DNA of 41,744 bases from Caldimonas tepidiphila. Lineage in GTDB: Bacteria; Pseudomonadota; Gammaproteobacteria; Burkholderiales; Burkholderiaceae_C. Of the stretch, positions 35,032-41,744 are shown in pieces. The stretch's first letter is position 1. The number at the start of each line of letters is the position of its first letter. Location: positions 1 to 41,744 of the forward strand of contig NZ_QXMG01000049.1 of NCBI RefSeq assembly GCF_003569765.1. Direction: 5' to 3'. A program made the translations under genes and the position numbers. Under the pieces are notes generated by a model. It was not told the DNA's origin and searched no databases. It saw only the letters and a list, made by a program, of their open reading frames with translations.

Positions 35032-35940
35032 TCAGCGCGGCGGCAGGAACTTGGCCGGGTCGACAGGCTTGCCCTGCCGGCGGATCTCGAAGTGCAGCTT
35101 GACGCGATCGGCATCGGTCGCCCCCATCTCCGCGATCTTCTGTCCTCGCCGCACCGTCTGGTCCTCCTTGACGAGCAGCGTCTGGTTGTGCGCGTAGGCC
35201 GTCAGATAGGTGTTGTTGTGCTTGACGATCACGAGGTTGCCATAGCCCCGCAGCCCCGAGCCCGCGTAGACGACTCGCCCGTCCGCGGCCGCCAGCACGG
35301 CATCCCCCGCCTTGCCGGCGATGCCCAGGCCCTTGTTGCGCGCCTCGTCGAAGCCGGAAATCACGGAACCCGCCGCGGGCCAAGCCCAGGCAATGTCATC
35401 GTCGCCCTTGACGACGCCGACCGGCGCAGGAGCGGAGGGAGCGCTGCCGGCAATCGCCGGAGCGGAGGCGGCGACAGGCACCGGGGCGGAAGCTGCCACC
35501 GGTACGCCCGCGGCACCCGGAACCGCCCCCGGGCGCGTGTCGAGCGGCCGACTCTCGACGCGCGTCGGCGACACGGGCCGAACACTGGCCACCATGGGAT
35601 CGACGTTGGGCGGCACCACCCGCAGCACCTGCCCCACTTCGATGACGTTCGGATTCTCCAGGCCGTTCCAGCGCACGATGTCGCGCCAGTTCTGTCCCGA
35701 GTCGAGCCCGATGCGGATCAGCGTATCCCCGGGCTTCACCGTGTAGTAGCCCGGCTTTCCGGCGTTCTCGGCCCCCGGCAGGGGAACCGCAGGATCGGTC
35801 GGGCGGGCGGCAGCCACGCCGGTGCCCGGAGCGCGGCGCACTGCGGTGGCCCGATCCTCCACCGGTGCACGATGACTGGGCGAAGCACAACCGGCCAGTA
35901 CACACGCGGCAAGGACGCAAACACCCAGCTTCCAACGCAT
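35032..35940 (-). CDS. nlpD: NlpD-like LysM/M23 lipoprotein
   Basis: The 302-aa outer-membrane lipoprotein has the lipobox LAGC with lipidated C18, a LysM domain (about 65-108, YYTVKPGDTLIRIG), a Pro/Ala-rich linker and a C-terminal M23 domain (about 190-300). The M23 active site is degenerate: the first metal ligands are replaced in KGLGIAGKAGD while LHFEIR remains. The family's members therefore activate an amidase (AmiC) at the septum and do not cut peptidoglycan themselves. It follows pcm by 39 bp in the common surE-pcm-nlpD order. Confidence 0.93.
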   Translation of the reverse strand: MRWKLGVCVLAACVLAGCASPSHRAPVEDRATAVRRAPGTGVAAARPTDPAVPLPGAENAGKPGYYTVKPGDTLIRIGLDSGQNWRDIVRWNGLENPNVIEVGQVLRVVPPNVDPMVASVRPVSPTRVESRPLDTRPGAVPGAAGVPVAASAPVPVAASAPAIAGSAPSAPAPVGVVKGDDDIAWAWPAAGSVISGFDEARNKGLGIAGKAGDAVLAAADGRVVYAGSGLRGYGNLVIVKHNNTYLTAYAHNQTLLVKEDQTVRRGQKIAEMGATDADRVKLHFEIRRQGKPVDPAKFLPPR

Positions 35941-35979
35941 CAGATCTCCTGAAAGTGAACAAGCGCGCCCGAGCGCACC

Positions 35980-36876
35980 TCAACTCACGCCAGATTTTAA
36001 TGGGACAAAATGTACCGCTTCGTGCCTCGTGTGAAGAAAACGTCCATCTGCGAGGTGATCGACCACCAGCAATACCTGCCCTGCCCCAGCGCCGGTTTCC
36101 ACCGGCGCGACAAGGCGCCCTCCCGGGGCCAGTTGTGCCAGCCATGCTGCCGGGATTTCGCCGCCTCCCGCGGCAGCGATGATGCCGTCGTACGGAGCCT
36201 GGGGCGAGAATCCGAGGCAGCCATCGCCGTAGACCAGCCTCACGTTGGAATGGCGCAAGGGCTGCAGCAGCGCAAGCGCTTTCTCGTGCAACGGGCGCAA
36301 GCGCTCGATCGACACGACTTGACGCGCCAGCAGCCCCAGAAGGGCGGCTTGGTAACCGCAGCCCGTGCCGATCTCCAGCACGCGGCCCATCCCCTGAAGC
36401 CCACGGCCGGCGCAGAGCAACTCCAGCATGCGGGCGACGACGGAGGGCTTGGAAATGGTCTGCCCGAAGCCGATCGGCAGGCTGGTGTCCTCGTAGGCCT
36501 GGAGCAGCAAGGCAGGATCGACGAAATGGTGTCGCGGCACGCTCAGCAGCGCTTCGCGGACCCGCGGGTCACGCAGCCCCAGTTCCGCCAGGCGCTGCAC
36601 CATGAGACGACGCAAGCGGTCCAGGTCGGGCCCGGGCCGTCCAGGCACCTCCGGCAGGCGTGCGCGATCCTGCGCCGCCTGCTGCAAGGGACGCTGCGGC
36701 CGGTGCACGGCGGGGGCCTGCAGGTGGGCCGCGCGCGGCGCGGTGGCCGGCGGCACGGCCGGCACCGTCGTGCGCGGGGCGACCGGGGAGCTGACGAGGG
36801 TCTTGGCGACCGGAGCGACGCGATCGAGTGCGAGCGGGAAGTGGCGGGACGCCCCGGGCTTGGGCGGCAGGCTCAC
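35980..36876 (-). CDS. pcm: Protein-L-isoaspartate O-methyltransferase, GTG start
   Basis: The 298-aa enzyme repairs isoaspartyl damage in aged proteins using S-adenosylmethionine. The C-terminal 205 residues match Pcm, with [25 protein letters not shown] and the SAM-binding [18 protein letters not shown]. The first 90 residues are a Pro/Ala/Arg-rich extension not found in the 208-aa E. coli enzyme. The start is GTG at 36876, which overlaps the surE stop as GTGA and has GAGGGCGA upstream. Coupling to surE is conserved in proteobacteria. Confidence 0.93.
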   Translation of the reverse strand: MSLPPKPGASRHFPLALDRVAPVAKTLVSSPVAPRTTVPAVPPATAPRAAHLQAPAVHRPQRPLQQAAQDRARLPEVPGRPGPDLDRLRRLMVQRLAELGLRDPRVREALLSVPRHHFVDPALLLQAYEDTSLPIGFGQTISKPSVVARMLELLCAGRGLQGMGRVLEIGTGCGYQAALLGLLARQVVSIERLRPLHEKALALLQPLRHSNVRLVYGDGCLGFSPQAPYDGIIAAAGGGEIPAAWLAQLAPGGRLVAPVETGAGAGQVLLVVDHLADGRFLHTRHEAVHFVPLKSGVS

Positions 36877-37631
36877 TTCTCGCCCTCGGCTTGCAGCCAC
36901 CGCTGCCAAGCCGGCATCGCGGCGTGGTGCGTCAGATCGATCTGGAGCGGCGTGACGGACACGTACCCCTGGGCCGTGGCATGGAAGTCCGTGCCCTCCC
37001 CCGCCTCCTTCACGTCACCCGCAGGACCGATCCAGTAGATCGGCTCGCCGCGCGGATTCATCTGGCTGACCACCCCGGCACTCGCATGACGCCGCCCCAG
37101 GCGGCAGAGGCGTCGCCCGCGCAGCTCCTGGTAGGGCAGATTGGGGATGTTCACGTTCAGCAGGAAGGGGACTGCCGCGGGCGGCCGCTCGATCACCTCG
37201 CGAACCACCTCCCGGGCCACCCGGGCAGCGGTCTCGAGGTGATTCCACCCCTTGTCGACCAGGGAGAACGCAATGGCCGGGACCCCGAACAGGAAACCCT
37301 CCATCGCGGCCGCCACCGTCCCGGAATAGAGGGTGTCCTCCCCCAGGTTGGCGCCGTTGTTGATGCCGGACACCACCAGGTCCGGACGCTGCTCGAGCAC
37401 CCCGGTCAACGCCACGTGCACGCAGTCCGACGGCGTGCCGTTGACAAAATGGAATCCGTTCGCAGCCCGGAACAGGCTGAGCGGCCGGTGCAGCGTCAAC
37501 GCGTTGGAGGTCCCGCTCGCGTTCTGCTCGGGGGCCACGACGTGCAACTCGCCGAGTCCTTCGCAAGCCCGGTAGAGCGCCTGCAGGCCGGGGGCGAGGT
37601 ACCCGTCATCGTTGGCAATGAGGATGCGCAT
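36873..37631 (-). CDS. surE: 5'/3'-nucleotidase SurE
   Basis: The 252-aa metal-dependent nucleotidase acts on nucleoside monophosphates in stationary-phase survival. It begins [15 protein letters not shown], with metal ligands D8 and D9, then [11 protein letters not shown] and [10 protein letters not shown], and ends in a typical C-terminal dimerisation region. The ATG at 37631 is the family start; an upstream open extension is ignored. It overlaps pcm by 4 bp and is divergent from the response-regulator gene with 164 bp between them. Confidence 0.96.
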   Translation of the reverse strand: MRILIANDDGYLAPGLQALYRACEGLGELHVVAPEQNASGTSNALTLHRPLSLFRAANGFHFVNGTPSDCVHVALTGVLEQRPDLVVSGINNGANLGEDTLYSGTVAAAMEGFLFGVPAIAFSLVDKGWNHLETAARVAREVVREVIERPPAAVPFLLNVNIPNLPYQELRGRRLCRLGRRHASAGVVSQMNPRGEPIYWIGPAGDVKEAGEGTDFHATAQGYVSVTPLQIDLTHHAAMPAWQRWLQAEGEK

Positions 37632-37795
37632 GAGGGCATTGTAGAGACGAGACTGCATGCGGGGCCCGGCCGGCCCGGCTCCAAGGCGAGCGGTAGATGC
37701 AGGGCGTCTGTACACAACCCCCCGACTCGGGTTCTGACCACGGCGCCGTCCTGCACTAGGATGATCGGGTTTAACGTAACGCTGACACGGATGTC

Positions 37796-38530
37796 ATGGT
37801 CGTCAATGTCCTGATCGTGGAAGACAACCCCGTGGCACGCGCCTTCCTCGGCCGTGTCGTGCGAGACAGTTTCAGCGACACGATCGTGATCGACGAAGCG
37901 GGCAACCTGGAGGCGGCGCGGCGCCTCATCGGCCTCACTCCGCACCACCAGGAGGAGTTGCGCCCGGACCCCTACAGGCTGATGCTGCTCGATCTCGAGT
38001 TGCCTGACGGCAACGGCATGGAAATGCTGGCGGAACTGCGGCACTACCCTGCCACGAAGATCGTGACCACCCTTTACTCGGACGACGAGCACCTCTTTCC
38101 CGCACTCCAGTGCGGTGCCGACGGTTACCTGCTGAAGGAAGATCGATTCGAGGTGCTCGTCGAAGAATTGCAGAAGATCGTTCGCGGCCACCCCCCGCTG
38201 TCCCCGGCCATCGCCAGGCGCCTGGTCATGCACTTCCGGCAGGGGGCTGGCATGGAAGTGCGGGCGGCCGACCTCACCCCGCGCGAGTCCGCCGCAGCGA
38301 AGCCCATTCCGATGGACCCGGCCGACCGGCTCGAATGCAGTCGCCTGACACCGCGCGAGAACGAAGTGCTGACCTATCTCAGCAAGGGGTTCACGATCAA
38401 GGAAATCGCCAGCTTGCTGAACATCAAGTGGTTCACCGTCAACGACCACATCAAGTCCATCTACAAGAAGCTCAACGTCTCGAGCCGGGCCGAAGCGGCC
38501 GTGCTGGCGAGCAAGCACGGGCTCGTTTGA
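37796..38530 (+). CDS. NarL/FixJ-family response regulator (orphan)
   Basis: The 244-aa protein has a receiver domain (1-125) with acidic D10, phospho-acceptor D66 in LLDLELPDGNG, T92 and K114, and a LuxR-type helix-turn-helix (184-240, LTPRENEVLTYLSKGFTIKEIA). The linker (about 130-180) is long and Pro/Ala-rich. No sensor kinase lies next to it, so the partner is unknown. A large gene-poor interval follows. It is divergent from surE. Confidence 0.93.
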   Translation: MVVNVLIVEDNPVARAFLGRVVRDSFSDTIVIDEAGNLEAARRLIGLTPHHQEELRPDPYRLMLLDLELPDGNGMEMLAELRHYPATKIVTTLYSDDEHLFPALQCGADGYLLKEDRFEVLVEELQKIVRGHPPLSPAIARRLVMHFRQGAGMEVRAADLTPRESAAAKPIPMDPADRLECSRLTPRENEVLTYLSKGFTIKEIASLLNIKWFTVNDHIKSIYKKLNVSSRAEAAVLASKHGLV

Positions 38531-39407
38531 CTTCGACGCGGAGGAGCAGGACCGGCGCGAGGGACGCGGCTGCGCATCATGGCGATCCTGCACCTTCGTC
38601 CATCGGGGGTTCGTTGCAGGCTCTTCCGATAGCCGCTGTCGCTCAGGGCGCCGGAGCGGGCGCTGCGCCCCCCTTTCCTGCGAGGCGGAAAGACCCTGTC
38701 CGTCGACTCACGTCCAGATGGAATGAAATCACCCGCGACACGCACCCCCATGTTCCCGCTTTGCTGCGCGCGGCACCGACAAGCGACAGGCAGGCGTTGC
38801 AGCCAAGGAAAATGACTTGCCGCAGTACGGCGCCACCCCGCATGCTGCTCCCCGCCCCTGCAGAGGACAAAGGGCACGCATCGGAATATCGGAACTCGAC
38901 GACAGGGAAGCAGACGACAACAAGTGCTGTCTGCTGCTTACACTTCAGGGCACTTCTCTACCGGCGGAAACTATCGCCAAGCTCTGCCTCGCTGCTGCGC
39001 CTTGATGATTCCCCTCCTCCTCCACGATCTGCCCGCCAGGAGGCCCGGGCGGCAGGACGAGGCCGCCCGAGGGCGGTTCGCATCCGATCGGACGGCGGGT
39101 ACGGACCTCCAAACCCGGTCGCAAGACGCTTCCGAGTCCCGGGGCGGTGCCTCGCCGCCGCCCCGGTCCGGCGGCTGCAAGCCGGCGACCAGCGAGCGCC
39201 GCCGAAGGGGCGAGCGGGTGCTGGAAGGCGCCGCAACCGTGCTTGCGCCGGCCGAGCACCGGTCCCCGCAGCATCCTCGCGTTGCCGGCGTCTGTCTGCT
39301 GCCGGCACGACTGGAATTTCGCCCAGTTGCACTGAGTACAATGGTTTTCTTCCGTCCGCCTCCTTGCTGGAGCGCGATTGTTTCCACCGCGGACGTGGGT
39401 CTGTAAT
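38531..39407. other. Gene-poor interval before minC
   Basis: About 877 bp. Open frames on both strands are Arg/Ser/Pro-rich, lack credible ribosome sites and resemble no family that I know, so none is annotated. The last 80 bp contains the TACAAT candidate promoter for minC. Degraded gene remnants cannot be excluded. Confidence 0.6.
39336..39341 (+). promoter_or_regulatory. Possible -10 element upstream of minC
   Basis: TACAAT lies about 67 bp upstream of the GTG at 39408. No strong -35 accompanies it. A 21-codon frame (39342-39406) lies between it and the GTG and ends one base before it; its significance is unclear. Confidence 0.35.
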
Positions 39408-40205
39408 GTGCACGCCCGCATTGCGCGAACGACAAGCACCTTGAAAGCAGCCAACCAGGTTGCCGCCACCTTGCGGTTGCGCGGCACGACCATCCCGGTG
39501 ATCGCGCTCGCTGTGCGAACGGCCGACCCTGAACAACTGGAGGACGAGCTGGCCCGCAAGGTGCTCGAGGCCGATGGCAGCCTTGCCGGTGGGCTCGGCG
39601 TCATCGACCTCTCCGCCCTGACCGAGCCACCTCCGTCGCTGGCCCCGCTTGCAGAGATGGTGCGCCGCTTCGGCATGCGCCCCGTCGCAGTGCTGGGCGC
39701 GGACGAGGCTTTCGGGTCGGAAGCCGACGCGCTGGGCCTCGCGCTGCTTCCCGCCGCGGGACGCGGCATGGCCGCGCGAAACGAGCCAGACGCGGCACCG
39801 GCGCCCATCGCGGCGCCCGAACCTGTCCCCCCGCCCGTCGTGCCGGAACCGCTGCTTGCGACTGCAATGCTGCTCGACCGACCCTTGCGATCGGGCCAGC
39901 GGGTCTATGCCCGCGGCCGCGACCTTGTTCTGCTCGCCGGCGCCAGCCCCGGTTCCGAGTTGATCGCCGACGGCAACATCCACTGCTACGGACCATTGCG
40001 GGGCAGGGCGATGGCCGGTGCCAGCGGGGACACGAGCGCCCATGTCTTCGCACTGGACTTCCAGGCCGAACTGGTCTCGATCGCCGGCATCTACAAGTCC
40101 TTCGAGCAGTTGTCCGACGAATTCCGCGGCCGCCCGGTGCGCGCCAGCCTGCAACTCGAAGGCGAACAGCGCCGCATCGTGCTGAGTCCGCTCGGCGACC
40201 GCTGA
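39408..40205 (+). CDS. minC: Septum site-determining protein MinC
   Basis: MinC inhibits FtsZ polymerisation away from midcell, working with MinD at the membrane. The N-terminal domain (LRLRGTTIPVIALAVRTAD) is followed by a Pro/Ala-rich linker and the C-terminal beta-helix (SGQRVYARGRDLVLLAG, then GNIHCYGPLRGRAMAG and ELVSIAG). The start is uncertain: GTG at 39408 gives 265 aa, TTG at 39441 gives 254 aa beginning MKAANQVAATLRLRG. The family and neighbours are clear. minD follows 45 bp downstream. Confidence 0.93.
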   Translation: MHARIARTTSTLKAANQVAATLRLRGTTIPVIALAVRTADPEQLEDELARKVLEADGSLAGGLGVIDLSALTEPPPSLAPLAEMVRRFGMRPVAVLGADEAFGSEADALGLALLPAAGRGMAARNEPDAAPAPIAAPEPVPPPVVPEPLLATAMLLDRPLRSGQRVYARGRDLVLLAGASPGSELIADGNIHCYGPLRGRAMAGASGDTSAHVFALDFQAELVSIAGIYKSFEQLSDEFRGRPVRASLQLEGEQRRIVLSPLGDR

Positions 40206-40250
40206 GCCGAATCGGCCCTACAAAAGAACAGCCAGACTGGATTGAACAGA

Positions 40251-41072
40251 ATGAGCAATGCCAAGATCATCGTCGTGACCTCCGGCAAAGGGGGCGTCGG
40301 CAAGACCACCACCAGCGCAAGCTTCGCCACCGGACTCGCGATGCGTGGCCACAAGACGGCCGTGATCGACTTCGACGTCGGCCTGCGCAACCTCGATCTC
40401 ATCCTGGGCTGCGAGCGGCGCGTGGTCTACGATTTCGTGAATGTCATCCAGGGCGAGGCGACCCTGAATCAGGCATTGATTCGGGACAAGCGCTGCGAGA
40501 ACCTCCACATCCTTCCCGCCTCGCAGACGCGGGACAAGGACGCACTGACGGAGGAAGGGGTCGAGCGCGTGATCGACGAGCTCCGCGCGATGGGTTTCGA
40601 GTACATCGTCTGCGACTCGCCGGCCGGTATCGAGCATGGAGCGCTGATGGCCCTCACCTTCGCCGACGATGCTGTCATCGTCACGAACCCGGAGGTCAGC
40701 TCGGTGCGCGACTCCGATCGCATCCTCGGCATCCTCCAGGCCCGATCCCGCCGTGCGAGGGAGGGTCGCGAACCGGTCAAGGAACACCTGCTGATCACGC
40801 GGTACTCGCCCCGGCGCGTGGACGAAGGCGAGATGCTGTCGCACGGCGACGTGCACGACCTGCTGCGCGTGCCGCTCATCGGCATCATTCCCGAGTCCGA
40901 AGTCGTGCTGCAGGCCTCGAACCAAGGCACGCCGGCCATCCACATGAAGGGCGAGCCAGTGGCGGAAGCCTACGCCGACGTCGTCGCTCGCTTCCTCGGC
41001 GAGGAACGTCCCTTGCGCTTTGCCACGGTCGAGAAGCGCGGCCTGCTGCAACGCTTGTTCGGAGGCAAGTGA
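40251..41072 (+). CDS. minD: Septum site-determining protein MinD
   Basis: The 273-aa ParA/MinD-type ATPase recruits MinC to the membrane and oscillates with MinE. The deviant Walker A motif SGKGGVGKTTT is at 11-21, followed by DFDVGLRNLDLILG and the switch region CDSPAGIEHGA. The C-terminal amphipathic helix RGLLQRLFGGK is the membrane-targeting sequence. I chose the ATG at 40251; a TTG three codons earlier is in frame. The stop overlaps the minE start by one base. Confidence 0.97.
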   Translation: MSNAKIIVVTSGKGGVGKTTTSASFATGLAMRGHKTAVIDFDVGLRNLDLILGCERRVVYDFVNVIQGEATLNQALIRDKRCENLHILPASQTRDKDALTEEGVERVIDELRAMGFEYIVCDSPAGIEHGALMALTFADDAVIVTNPEVSSVRDSDRILGILQARSRRAREGREPVKEHLLITRYSPRRVDEGEMLSHGDVHDLLRVPLIGIIPESEVVLQASNQGTPAIHMKGEPVAEAYADVVARFLGEERPLRFATVEKRGLLQRLFGGK

Positions 41073-41356
41073 TGTCGCTGCTCAAGACGCTGTTCGGCTC
41101 ACGCCCCAGCACGGCCTCGGTGGCAAAGGATCGGCTTCAACTCATCATTGCGCGCGAGCGCTCGGATCATGCCGCCATCGACTGGCTGCCCCGACTGCAG
41201 AAGGACCTGCTGGAGGTCATTGCACGCTACGTTCCGGTGGAGCCGGACGCCGTGAAGGTGGAGATGGAACGCAGCGACAACCTCGAATTGCTGGAAATCA
41301 ACATTGCCCTGCCTGATCCGGGAACGAGTCGCACGCCATCCTCTGCAGGGCGCTGA
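41072..41356 (+). CDS. minE: Cell division topological specificity factor MinE
   Basis: The 94-aa protein begins MSLLKTLFGSRPST, an amphipathic membrane-binding helix, then the MinD-interacting region (AKDRLQLIIARERSD) and the dimerisation domain (LEVIARYVPVEPDAVKVEME). It is slightly longer than the 88-aa E. coli protein. MinE stimulates MinD ATPase and restricts MinC action to the poles. It is translationally coupled to minD. Confidence 0.97.
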   Translation: MSLLKTLFGSRPSTASVAKDRLQLIIARERSDHAAIDWLPRLQKDLLEVIARYVPVEPDAVKVEMERSDNLELLEINIALPDPGTSRTPSSAGR

Positions 41357-41689
41357 ACGGATAGACACCGTGTTCCAGTTGGGAGCCGGTGACATCGGGC
41401 CATATGCATTCCACCGCAGCCTGAGGGACGCCGTCTTCGGAAGGCCCCGACAGGAACTGTTCGGAACGCTTCTCGCCGCTTGCCCGCCGGCAGGCGGCGT
41501 CGCTTTCGACGGGGGGCGGAGCACCGAGGACTGCTGAGCCAGGGATTCGGACTCGGCGGAGCCAGGGACCGGGACTTGAAGCGGGCCAGGGAACTCGAAG
41601 GAGTAGCCAGAGCGCGAGGGAAACACCAGCCGGGACCCGGAATGGTTCAGCAAGGCATCGTGCCTCGCCCGATTCCGCCGCCCCGAAAG
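41357..41689. other. Gene-free stretch after minE
   Basis: About 333 bp. Open frames on both strands exist, but they have biased composition and no ribosome site. I see nothing else in it. Confidence 0.55.
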
Positions 41690-41690
41690 C

Positions 41691-41726
41691 AAAACCCCCG
41701 ACCGCTGCATAGCGACCGGGGGTTTG
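41691..41726. terminator. Intrinsic terminator, probably for minus-strand transcription
   Basis: AAACCCCCG (41692-41700) and CGGGGGTTT (41717-41725) form a 9-bp stem with a 16-nt loop containing a small inner pairing. On the minus strand it ends in T4, so it most likely ends a gene beyond the right edge of the window; it could also back up minE on the plus strand. Confidence 0.7.
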
Positions 41727-41744
41727 GGTGTAATAGCCTGACGA

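Noticed and set aside
38924-39406. A 160-codon plus-strand frame before minC
   Set aside because: The product is Arg/Pro/Ser-rich with no domain pattern, and its start is not supported by a ribosome site.

Overview
The window reads as a GC-rich betaproteobacterial chromosome, most likely Burkholderiales. The pointers are the thrS-infC-rpmI-rplT-pheS-pheT-ihfA-merR block, an IhfA with the N-terminal extension seen in that order, adjacent lptF/lptG running divergently from pepA, the surE-pcm-nlpD cluster, minCDE, and a FimV-like pilus/polarity protein. The genus cannot be fixed from sequence alone.

Region 1 (about 1-6800) holds a 6,162-bp integrated element, 634-6795, inserted in the 3' end of tRNA-Ser(GGA). 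It is bounded by a 17-bp direct repeat of the tRNA 3' end. Just inside each end lies a pair of short GTGGGG-type repeats with the same 13-bp spacing, which are probable arm-type integrase sites. The element encodes a tyrosine integrase, a serine recombinase of the resolvase/invertase family, a small protein with an HNH-associated Cys/His motif, two larger proteins of unknown function (335 and 304 aa) and two small hypothetical proteins. It has no recognisable phage structural, replication or conjugation gene. The original tRNA-Ser terminator lies stranded on the far side of the element (595-629).

Region 2 (6800-24800) is ordinary chromosome. It contains a branched-chain amino-acid-type binding protein; holC with a small overlapping partner; pepA divergent from lptF-lptG; a CbiX-like chelatase, cysB and a methionine-type aminotransferase, which together look like a sulfur-metabolism run; a FimV-like protein; a conserved hypothetical gene divergent from a glutathione transferase; a metallophosphoesterase/lipid-kinase pair; tRNA-Pro(TGG); several small hypothetical genes, including a 33-aa single-pass membrane peptide; and a CHASE3-GAF-GGDEF diguanylate cyclase.

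Region 3 (24797-34405, all minus strand) runs from aceA to the translation supercluster thrS-infC-rpmI-rplT-pheS-pheT-ihfA-merR and tRNA-Pro(GGG). infC most probably starts at a rare ATC codon. thrS is preceded by a terminator-like hairpin and a 14-codon reading frame with three Thr codons. aceA has a perfect 18-bp palindrome in its promoter region.

Region 4 (34406-41744) has surE-pcm-nlpD without rpoS next to it, an orphan NarL-type response regulator, an 880-bp stretch with no convincing gene, and minC-minD-minE.
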